Of a stretch of 64,000 nucleotides of DNA, positions 49,607 through 61,600 are shown piece by piece. Under the pieces are notes generated by a model. The model saw only the letters and a program-made list of their open reading frames with translations. It had not been told where the DNA came from and did no database searches. Every line of letters begins with the position of its first letter. The stretch's first letter is position 1. The position numbers and the translations under genes were made by a program. Origin of the DNA: Phoronis australis. Its lineage: Eukaryota; Phoronida; Phoronidae. The stretch is from positions 216,641-280,640 of the forward strand of contig NMRA01000337.1 in NCBI GenBank assembly GCA_002633005.1, read 5' to 3'.

Positions 49607-52600
49607 GTAATTCGACACCTAATTAGACACAAAGTAAAGTTGAAGGTTTCTTCTAGTCGTGGTAAATACTCTGTGTAGTCAAGTCTTAGGTGTGTATAAT
49701 GTAAACATGTTTAAAATCATATTTGGGAAGTGTAGTAAAGATGCATTTGTCTGAATTCTAATCAAGATGAAGACCCATCAAAACCACGATGACTGAGGGA
49801 GACGGTGCTTCCAGTGAATATGAGCCGGCATGAACGGGCAATTGGCTATTGCTACTATTGGTGTAGTTGGTAAACGGATGATATACTGGGGAAGCACTGC
49901 CAACTCAGGGGCGTACGGACTTCGGACGGTGCACAATTGGCGTGGATCCAGATTCCAGATCATAGGGTGGTGTTGCTGAGGGCAAATTCCAGGATGCTCG
50001 GGTGTTTCTGAAGTCTGCAGCCTGGAGACACGCCTATTCCTTTAGGAAAGGAGGAATGTTTTAGATGTGCTTCAAATGAATCATGAGCCTCCGTTAGCCA
50101 CTCGCTAACGGGCAATTGCCTATTAGCTGAATTGACCTATCGCCAGGATTTTGAGTAACGGCTTAATTGACCATTTAGAATGCAGCTTTATTAACACACC
50201 TTCGTTTCCAAGCCACCATTTTACCCGACAAACAACAAGTTGCTGGGCAAAACTTATTGTTTGTTAGTTGACATTACGCAGGGGGTGGAGCTTGCGATAG
50301 GTCAATGGTTATCGTGCTCGCCATTTTTATAGGGGTTGCTGGTTCAATTCCTGGGTTGGGTAGTCTGGGCTATTACTACATTGGCAATAGTCTCCCTTAG
50401 TGGTCTCTGCTTTTGACAGTCGTGGTCCGTTTTACCAAGTAAATCCTGTCTAAGCTAATGGGCAATAAAATCTGGAACTAGTATATCTGAGATCCACAGG
50501 ATGAACATTAAGTCTAGTGAAATTTTCATTTAATGGTTTGTAACTCATGTGGCATTAATTAACAATATAAGTTGCTAATCATTGTTAACCTGCAGGTCAT
50601 GTGGGGAAGTAGCATTGCTATTGTTTATGGATTTGGTACGATTTCATTCTCTTTGCAGGCCAAGTCATGTATTTGTCATGGTTGTCAGCAGCATGTTGCC
50701 CGTCTTCACTCTTGTCTACACTGTGTCTACTTTGGCTGTTTTACTGGTGCTAAACATATTCATGAACATGCCAGAAGAAGGCAACATGTATTAGGTAATG
50801 ACGTCACGTCAGCTGTCCTCTTACAACTGGTCCACATTAGATATCCTCGTACAACTGGTCCACATCAGCTGTCCTCTTACAGCTGGTCCGCATAAGCTAT
50901 CCTTTTACAACTGGTCTACATCAGATATCCTCTTACAACTGGTCCACATCTACAGAAATAAATTAAACCAGCTATGAACACGACTTCCATCACAAAAACC
51001 AACTTTTGATTCAAAGACCAATTATTGTTATGGAATAGGTTTCAAATTGTTCCTTAGACAAATAGGAGTTGAGTTCAGGGCTTTAAAATAATTGCAGTGT
51101 TTCTGCTTCAGACTAGGTTCTACAGTTGGCTTGTTTGGGTTTGTCATTTTATGGGCTGAGCATGGTTTTAAGGGATATAATGAACTGTCAGATGTTTGCT
51201 AACCCACAAATCACTTCTAATCTGAGAAAGGAGGAAGCTGGAAAGCGGAGTTTGCTCTTTGGATGGATTGTGGGTTTATAGCCAGTTTACTATCCATTGG
51301 CAGGCTTGGAACATGACAAAACATAATAGTTGACTATGTACTTGAAAAAAGGTGGGACTATATTTTGCCCTCTCTATCAACAGTGATAAAGACTTGGTGG
51401 TTAGTCTCAATCTAAAGTTGATGTGCAAATCAAGTTTTGACATTGTCATTCCAAACATGAATTACCTTGTCACCCAGCGCATTTAATTGAGATGTACAAA
51501 AATCAGTGGTCATGGTCAAACTAATCAACAAAGCATATTTATTCAAAGGTGAAATTGTTGGAAGGTTCTATGGTTGGTCTTAAGCTGAAAGTAGGCATTA
51601 ACCTGACCTGGTATGGTAGTCTGCCTGTTTTGTCTAGGTCTGTCTACACAAAAGCTCATTTTAGTACCAACTTAGTATATGATTTGTTTGCACTGATCAG
51701 TTTTGTCTAGGTCTGTCTACACAAAAGCTCATTTTAGTACCAACTTAGTATATGATTTGTTTGCACTGATCAGTTTTGTCTAGGTCTGTCTACACAAAAG
51801 CTCATTTTAGTACCAGTTTAGTATATGATTTGTTTGCACTGATCAGTTTTGATACTAGAACAATTAGTTGTAGCTGAAGGTGGAACTGACTTGTTTTTAA
51901 TTTTATTGACTGTGTCAAGGAACAAAATTCTCACAAAATCCATGATGAATTCAAGTACCAATTGTTCGTCATTGCATTTAGATTTCTTTTGTTGGAGTAA
52001 TTTCTGGCACACTTGTTGGAATAATTGTTTCTTTTCTTTCAGCTCTGGACTTAACTTATGGAGCAGTCTATTGTTTTGCTTGTAAGGACTATGTTTATGA
52101 TCATGATTTGGAGACAATTGCTCGGGCTGCCAATCCAGTTGGTAATGATTACTATTCTCTTAATCTGCTGTGTTGTGTCGGTAAAGCTGCTTATTTAAAG
52201 GGGAAGGCAAACTTTTTTCATGTCATTTTTAGTAAAAATACGATTCGTTGATTGTTCCAGAAATATGCTTCAGTAAATCATGGCTCTTCGTAATTTTATT
52301 GATTAGTCGTGCACCACTCCAGAAATGACATTTAAGGGGTTAAGACTTTCTCACCATTTCGTTTCTAGTGTCTTCAAGTTACTGTGAGAATCTGTTCTAC
52401 TGATGTTTTTGTGCTGGTTCCCTAAAATTGTCGTCATCACTTCCCATCGACGAGTATTCTAGGACAAGCTAGGTTGTTAGAGAACTAAGTTATGTTGGAT
52501 TTAGGAATCTTTTGGATTGTAGCAGCAGTAGGTGGATATATGTTTGAGCCCGAGTATAGTGAGGCAGAATACAGACAGCTGTTGAGAGGGATGAGGCAGA

Positions 52601-55600
52601 GACTGGGGACAGACGTGGTGGGACGTCTTGGTGCAAATGCAAAGTGTGCACTGTTATGCCAACCTCAATGGAATGTCCATGCCAAGTGTTCCCATTGGAT
52701 GGTGACCTTGGCACCCAAACCGCTTACATCCAGCCATACCACACACTTGGCACCTTCTAAATATCTCCAATACTTCAGTGAAGTCCACAATAAACTTATC
52801 AAAGTTTGGCTGACCAGCCTGACCACTAGACGACTAACTGTCCTCCCCACTGGGTGTCGAACTTGGCCTGTGTTGACTGCCACTACTCAACATCGCTGCA
52901 GGGCTGCTTAAAGGCCCTGGGCTGGAGACAACACCAGCACAGGGCAAATCACTGTCCGAAATTGCACGCTCAGAGGTACTTTCGGAGGCAGGGGTGGCAG
53001 TAGATGAAGTGCCTCCAGTCACTGTGAAGGCTACAGCTTGCGAGGCTACTCACTTCTCGAGATTGGCGACAGAGCACTGCCAGGAATCAACAGTGACAGT
53101 TGCCCTTCAGCTTCTTCAAGCATTGTTTTACTGGAACCTTCACCAAATCCATGTACATATCTCTTTTATAATCCAACGGCAGAAAATGCTTGCCACACAC
53201 TCGGTAACTCTCCACTGCTTTGTACATTGCATGGACGATAACGCTGCATTCTTCACATGAATGGGCCAAGTAGGGCGGAGCGTGTCATCTTTTGGAAAGC
53301 GGTGTTGTAGCATACCCAAAGTGTGCGATACGATAATGAGCCTACCCAGTATGCAGCAACCGTGCAGCATGTTGACTGACTCGTAAACAAACGCAAACAA
53401 CAATCGAACTTATCACAACCGAGGTAAAACAATGACTGACTTGACAGGTCACATGGTCAGACTATATGAAAACGAAATGGCGGCAAATTATTAACGCCCT
53501 AAATGTCACTTACGGAGTAAGGCACGACTAATAAATAAAATTACGGGAAGCCGTTATTAACTGAAATAAATGTCTCGGATAATCAAAGAACTGTATTTTT
53601 TTCTAAAAATGACATGAACAAATGTTGCCTTCTCTTTTAAGATTGATTTTATGAATTAATACTAAACATGTTTTTGAAAAAACATGATTTAGGGTGTGTG
53701 AAGTCTGCTCAAATAAGTTAACGTTTCATGAACAGCATAAAGCTGGTTGAGGCTTTATATCTGTGTGTTTGCATGTGTGCATGCATGCGTGCATATGCAT
53801 CTGTGCACGTATGTGGGTGTGTTTGTGTGTATTCTCATGTATGTGTACCCGTGATGATTCACAATTTAGTAATTGCCAGTGAAATAAGGGATTTCTTGTT
53901 TTTTTATTTCTTTAATTTCTCATCTACACTTGACAATCGTAGTTTGATTATGTATATTAAAACTTTACAGCTTCAATTGACCAGATGAGTCCCTGGGAAC
54001 CAACTAATCCACAGGAGGTACATTTATTACAACAAAATCCAAAAAGAAGGAAAGTTTCTGGAAACTCCACCATAGGTAAGATTGTTGATGTGACTGTGGA
54101 AGCTGTTGTGCTAATGGGGTAGGAACGGAAGTGTAAACATTACTCACAGTGGTGTTAATGGGGTGGGAATAAAGTGTAAACATTACAGTGCAGTTATGGT
54201 AATGGGGTAGGAATAAAGTTTAAACATTACTTGCAGTGCAGTTATGGTAATGGGGTAGGAATAAAGTTTAAACATTACTCACAGCTAAAATCAAAGAGTA
54301 CTGTAGAAAGTCTTTCTATGACGACCTGCCATTGTCTTCACTCTGTTCATTGACACTAGGCTTTATCGTAACCTTTCATTTTAGCTTTTAGTATGCTGCC
54401 TTCAAAACTTCATTCTTAAGATTTTAGTTTGTTTAAACTTTTCAATGCATCAGCAAATTAATTTTCTATTTAGTTTGTGTAAGCAGTGTTATACCTATGT
54501 AAAATAAGTGTTCAGTTGTTATTTTTGTGTGTTTCCTCCCAGCTTCAGCTTCACTTGAAACAACATAAACATTAAAATTTGTCACATTTCAGGTCTAAGG
54601 GGATTGATAAACCTTGGCAATACGTGCTTCATGAACTGTATAGTGCAAGCACTGACTCACACTCCTATTCTGAGAGACTACTTCATGGCTGACAAGCACA
54701 ACTGTAAAATGTTGAATGAATCCCAACAGTGTCTAGTGTGTGAAATGGGAAGACTCTTCCAGGAAGTATGTCACTTCAGCCAACTGATGGCGTTAGTAGT
54801 CTCGTGTAAAGCACCAGTGTGACGTCATGTACACCATGCCCAGTTTATTTTTCTGAGTTTCAGCTCCTTTAAAAAATTTGGATCATTTTTGCAATTGCTA
54901 TATTTCATATTGGACCCAACTTTTAGAGGCATGTTGTATTGTGAGAACAAGTGCCATACAATAACATGATTCCTTTTTTAACAGTTTACAAAAGTTATCT
55001 GCCTTAGCCTGGTTGCAAAAGTTACAAGCAGGATAACAAAACTGACATAATATGATGCGTTGTGATGCTGTTGTGCAACAACATTTCATTGCCATGCAAC
55101 AACCAACTGTGCCCAGTGCTGGGTTGAATCAAACTCCAAACGTATTGACTGTTTAAGTTGATCATTGCATGACAGTAAAACATTGCACTACAAGGATGGT
55201 GTGAGCAGGGACAGGGTGATGATAATGTTGTCATCAACAAGTAACTTAACACCAACTGGGACCTGATAGGAACTCCTTTGCAATAAATCTAGAAGACATT
55301 CCTCTTCCTTTTGGTAGACAGGACAAAATTAATAAAATAACAAAAATTTCTCAATATTCAATAACTTGGTATTATACTGTGGCTGGGTTGCATAAAACTT
55401 GTCTGGATAAGTTGGATTATTATCTGATGCCAAAAAGTTGTGTGATGATGCGATGTCATTGTTGCTATCCAGCGTATATCTTGGCATACTATCTACTTGA
55501 AAATTGACCAATAGGATGGCACACTGTTTGTAAATGTTTATATTTGTACTCATATTATGCGACGTGATTGGTTGAGGTTCGACCCTGAATCAAACCTGAG

Positions 55601-58600
55601 CTGGTGCATTTGACCCTGATCCCCAGTCGAGATATGTTTCTCACCAAGGCTGCATTATGGAATTGGATTACTGACTATTAATTTAAATCCTTGTCTTAAT
55701 TGAAATTGAGATATAACAGTTTATCACTTGTGTATTACATTAAAACATCTTGAATTTTGTGCACGGAAAATATTTTCATCAAAAATTGGTTCATGTCGGA
55801 GGTTTTGAAGCAAATAAGATTTTATTATGTTAATTATTTAGTTATCATGTATAAACTTAAATGGTGACTGTATAAAATGAAACATCATGAGGAACAATTT
55901 TGTTGTCTAAATTAAAAATGGTGGCCATTTCTCCTTTTTATGCACCCATGTGTTTATATGTGGATGCATTATGCCGTCATCCCTGTCTGTCTGGCATCCG
56001 CTGCTGTTTCCACAACCCTTTGATGTATTTTCATGAAATTTTGCATGAATGTTCCTTTCATTGATGTGACGTATGAGTGAGCTTTCGGAGGGATCTGACT
56101 ACCGCTGTGCCCCCCTGTAGCAATTTTAGTTTTTTACGTTCAGTTCAGTATCTTCAAAGGTCCTTAATGAATTTTTATAAAATTTGGCTCATAGACATTT
56201 ATTAGGGAGATGACGCTACCCTCTCGTTTTTGGATAGATTTGAGGTATTTTTCACCACCTAGTGGCCATTTTTTTCTATTTTCAAGCCTGTTTTATGGTG
56301 TCCGACCCCTCTGTCAACTAAACAACAGCGTTTATGTTTCTATTGTGCAGAGGACAGCTGATGATGATTTTCAGATGACTCGGTTTACTGTGGTGCCTCC
56401 TTGTGGCATTTTTCGCATCTATGCTACATCTCCCAAACCCTCTGCAAGATCTTTATTAAATTTAGCAAGTGTGTATGAAGTTGACAATGGACAACGACGA
56501 CATTTGGATGGATTAAACTATCGCTGTGCCCCCGCTGTGGCAATTTCATTTTTTTCGTTGTCCTCTGTATTTGAAATTCCTTGGCAGATTTTTATGAAAT
56601 TTAATAAACAGATTTCAATTTAAGAGTCCACAAGTCAGGTTTCTGTTTTCAGACGGATTCGACGTATAGCGGCCATTTTTATTATGAAATTTTGCAAATA
56701 AGTTAACTTTCTGTTAAGAAGACGAAGACGCCATCTCATTTTCATGGAGATTTGACATATTCTGCGCCACTCAGCGTCCGCTGCTCTATCTCCAAAACCC
56801 TTTGACATATGTTCATGAAATTTGGCACATACGTTCCATTCATGAATGGGACGGCATGTGCAAACTTTCGGACGGATCCAAATACCGGTGTGCCCCCTAG
56901 TGGCAATTTTAGTTTTTTACGCTTACCTTTGTATTTTCAAAAGTCCTGAACGGATTCTCATGAAATTTGGTATGTAGGCACCTATTAGTGAGATGACGCT
57001 ATCCTGCCGTTTTCAGATGGATTCGTCATAGTTTGCGCCACCTAGTGGCCATTTTTAGTGTTTTCGAGTCTGTTTTTGTGCGTCCACCCCTCTATCAACC
57101 AAACCGCTCAAAGGATGATTGTGAAAATTGGCATGTATATGCTTACTATGTAGAGGACGGTTGACGATGATTTTCCGACGATTTCGACTACTGTGGCGCC
57201 TCCTAGTGGCAGTTTTGTTTTTTTGCGCCTATGGCTGTATCTCCTAAACCGTTCGCAGGATCTTTACAAATTGTGTAAGTATATTTATATGATGTTAACA
57301 ACGGAAGATGACGACTTTTGGTCGGATCCGACTACCGGTGTGCCCCCTAGTGGCAATTTTAGTTTTTTACGCTTACCTTTGTATCTTCAAAAGTATTGAA
57401 CGGATTTTCATGAAATTTGGTATGTAGGCACCTATTAGTGAGATGACGCTATCCTACTGTTTTCAGATGGATTCGACGTAGTTTGCGCCACCTAGTGGCC
57501 ATTTTTACTGTTTTCGAGTCTGTATTTTTGCGTCCACCCCTCTATCAACCAAACCGCTCAAAGGATGATTGTGAAAATTGGCGTGTATGTGCTTACTATA
57601 AGGAAGACAGCTGACAATGATTTTCAGACGATTTGGACTACTGTGGCGCCTCCTAGTGGCAGTTTTGTTTTTTTGCACCCATGGCTGTATCTCCCAAACC
57701 GTTCGCAGGATCTTTACTAAATTTAGCAAGTGTATTTATGTGATGTTGACAACGGACGATGACGACTTTAGGATGATTCTGATTACCGGTATGCCTCTAG
57801 TGGCAATTTTAGTATTTGCCTCTAGTGGCAATTTTAGTATTTTACATTGACCTCTGTATTTTCATAGGTCTTCAGGTGTATACTTTGTGTTACTTCGTGA
57901 CTATGAAGGAAAAGTTCCAAGTAGAAATTTGTTTCTGGCATTCTAATGCTGTGCTAATCTCGTATGTTGGTAAATTTGTTTTTAATTCTATGTTTCTGTG
58001 GTGCTTTAAGCAACTGGTGTATAGGATGTGCTTGTATTATGAAGATTACTCACATTTTGCCCCTAGCCTATTGAGGAGACAATGACCATGCCTTTCCATT
58101 TCGCTAAGTGCAACATACTACATATATGCCCTCTACTGGCCACTTTATGGTACCAATAAACAACCCTAGAAGGATACCGTTTGCGGTGCAATTGTGGGCG
58201 CATTTCAACGCTCTGCGTTGCTCTTGTATTTTTTGTGTCCATGGCTGTATCTCCTTTATCCTTTGCAAGGTCTTTCTGAAATTTAGCAGATTTGCTCCTA
58301 TGGAAATGGCAACAGATGACGATGAATTTCAAACCAATCCAACTACTAGTACAGCTATGCTCCCTAGTGGCAATTTTAGTGTTTACATTTTGCTCTGTAA
58401 CTTCAGAGCTCCTTGATACTTTTTCACGAAATTCAGCAAACAAGTTTCTGTTATGAAGACGATAGCACTTTTCTATTTTGTGATGGATTTGATGTATTCT
58501 GCACCAACTAGTGGCCATTTTAATTGTATTTAGTCTATTTTTTGTTGTCTACTTCTGTATCTGCCTAACTGCGGAGAGAATCATTATGAAAATTGGCAGA

Positions 58601-61600
58601 TGTGTTCCTTCTGTCAAGAACATGGCTGACATGGATTTTCAAACGGGTCCACTACTGTGGTGCCCCCTAGTGGCATTTTTTCACATCTACGACTGCATCT
58701 CCTAAACCTCTTTGCAAGATGTTTTTATAATTTTGCAATTGTATTCCTATTAACGTAACAGCAGATGGACGGATTCAATTGCTGCTGTGGTTCCCAATGG
58801 CAGTTTTTTACGTTTGCCTTTGTATCTTTGGAGTAGTTTGATGGATTTTCCTGAAATTTGGCAAATAGTTATTAGAGACGACGACAGCTTTACATTTTTG
58901 ATGGGTTCAATGTATTCTGTGTCATCTAATGGCCATTTTTTATGATACAAATAAACATCCCTTGAAGCAACACCATTTGCAGTGCAGTCGTGGGCACATT
59001 TCAATGCTATGCGTTGCTCTTGTTTCTTTTAATGTGTTGAAATAACCATTCTACATCCAGGAGGGTTTACACTTAATCATGTGTGAAATGATTTAAAGAT
59101 TGTGATTTTCCGCTGTAACGGAAAATAGACGACATCCAAAGAATCTGACTTCTTTCATGGAATTAATGATTTTGATCAAAGTTTCCAAGTGCCAGTAACA
59201 GATGTTTTAATTCTAATGTTTTTTGTGTTTTATTACAAAAAATTGCCACAAATTGATCGATAATCATTTTGCTGCAGATGTGCTCAAGTAGTTGTTCATT
59301 CTTTCTGAAGGTGGCTCTGTTTTTTTTTGATTTTGAGAAACAATAAACATGGCCTGTAGCAAGTTATCAGTAAAACAGACCTGGGGCATAATATAGAAGA
59401 GAAAGTAAGACAATTCCTAGATAGTTTATGACTTGGAAATAGTAAAACAGAATTTTGATAGTTAAGTAAAATGGGGAAAACAGAAATTTATGTTCACTAA
59501 AACATATTTCTCTGGTTTTGAAAATGTGTGTGTACACTGCACATAACTTCCACTTGAACTGTTACAGTTTTATTCGGGTGTACGCACTCCTCATATACCT
59601 TACCGCTTGCTCCATCTGGTGTGGACACATGCACGACACTTGGCTGGGTACGAGCAACAAGACGCACATGAATTCCTCATCGCAGCTTTAGACGTCCTCC
59701 ATAGACATTGTAAAGGTTAGCTTCAATCATAATCTGTAATAGTCGGATATAACATGCCTGCATTTTGAGAACCAGTTTCCTCCACTGAATAACTGGCATT
59801 AACTGGTTTTCAAAATGTTGGCACGTTATGTCAGACTATTGCTGCCATAATCTGTTACTTAACTGAGAAACATTTGTATTGTTATTGCCGTTATGTGCAT
59901 CTGATATTTGGAGAGTTGGTGCTACCATCTAGCATAAGCGTGATGTATTTACAAGTGGAAAATGTTTAATAATTCTAACCTGCTGTATTGTGTTGTCCTC
60001 CACTGATAGCTGAAAAACAGCTATTATGCAACTGCGATGTTAAGAGGTCCTATATAGTTCAACTTTGGCTAGAGACAAGTCCTGTGTGGATTTAGGTATG
60101 AGATTAACACTATGTGGACATAGGCATGAGAATAGTTCTATGTCAATTTTGGGGTGAGACTAGTCCTATGTGAGACCAGGCTCTATATGTTGGCTTGACC
60201 CTATTGGTCATTTTATGCATTAGGCATGGTCTTAAGCTATAGCAAATGGCCAATTCTTTTGAAGTCCAGAAATCATTGACTTCTTATCCAAATTATTTTT
60301 TGAATGAAGAAAAGTTTATTGCACATTTAATCAAGAATGTTCAGTTTTTCACAGCTTGCTAGTTTTTCACTTGATGTTGTAGACTATAGATGAAATGATC
60401 ATAAAATGCTTAGTGCAGAACAGTACATTCACACCTGTATTGTTTAAATTGCATTTTGATGTGTAGGTGTCAATGGTACCTCATCAAGTAATCCTCACCA
60501 TTGCAACTGTATCATAGATCAAATCTTCACTGGAGGACTACAGTCAGATGTCACTTGTCAGCAGTGCAAGTAAGTGATACACCTTACGGCCCTGTCATTA
60601 AATGATTGTCTTCATGCTGTAAGCTTTTAGGGACTAGAAATGCACGCCTTTTCCCAAAAATGAACATTTGATTTAGGTCACTTATTGTTAAAAAGTCTGT
60701 CTCATCTTATTGCAGGCTGGTATCAGTTGAGGTGCTTGTCGTAGCAGGCTGGTATCAGTTGAGGTGCTTGTCATAGGAGGCTGGTATCAATGGCCTAGGC
60801 ATTATGTACGGCTGTTGGATGATTCCGTTATAACCAATTTCAGGTCAAGCAAAGGATAAGAATGCAATAATGTGACTTGAAAGAGTGAATATTCATGTGA
60901 AGGAAGTGGATGTTTTTGATGTCGCAACATGGTTAATAGTGGCTTTAAAATTTTAGTAATTTTTTAAATAAAAACAAATTTGCTTTGCTTTTTTGAAGTT
61001 AAATCTGTGGAAATCCTCAATGAAACCAGACGAAGACATAAATGACTGGAAAATTATCCAAATGTTTTGGTGTGTCATCAGAAGATAAATGTGAAAATGC
61101 TGTGAACATTGATGTGTCCCTTCAGCTGTAAGTCACATTATCGGCGATGATGCTATGAATCTGAGATCAGTTACCAGATGAATTTAAACCCACGAACTCT
61201 CTGACACTTTGCTAGTAGAGCAAATACTCCATGCCACAAGAAGCTAAGTATTTTAGGCTTATTTAACTGATAAGGTCAGCGGCCTAAATGACTGCCCAAT
61301 AACTGGAAGCCAGCCTCTGGAATTGGCGATTTCTTGATATATAATCACAAAAACAGCTAATTATTGTGTTTTATAGCTCAGGTCAAAGGTTAAAGCTGAT
61401 AAGTTCAAGAAGTCTATCCTACCCACCAATAGTCCCAACACGTCCCTAAATCCAACAATGTTTCTTTAATAAGTTCTACATTGATTTCATTCCCTTTCAG
61501 TCATGTTTCTACAACCATTGATCCCTTCTGGGATATCTCTCTGGATCTTGGTCCCCCTCCTGGTGAGAATGGCTCTTTGATGGGTTAGTGTGCCACCTGT

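Larger units (their letters stand above)
52199..53636 (-). mobile_element. THAP-type DNA transposon remnant with TTAA target duplication (intron 3)
   Basis: The element is flanked by TTAA at 52195-52198 and 53637-53640. It begins AGGGGAAGGCAAAC and ends in the inverted counterpart AAGAGAAGGCAAC. The inverted similarity runs about 190 bp inward from each end. On the minus strand, near 53,300-53,180, a THAP domain is visible in two frames: [13 protein letters not shown] in one and VCGKHF in the next. Further in, around 52,740-52,805, [15 protein letters not shown] and CQVCG recall a domain I associate with THAP-bearing transposases. The reading frame is broken by stops and shifts, so it is not active. 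TTAA with AGG termini and a THAP domain fits the Kolobok superfamily; piggyBac also uses TTAA. Confidence 0.75.

Noticed and set aside
54766-54822. Read-through of exon 5 as a 72-codon protein
   Set aside because: The exon ends at a GT donor after GRLFQE, and the continuation of the USP domain is found in exon 6.
56210-58518. Frames of 137 and 151 codons in USP22 intron 5
   Set aside because: They are read-through of the 150-bp satellite. No intact domain, and the frames shift between monomers.
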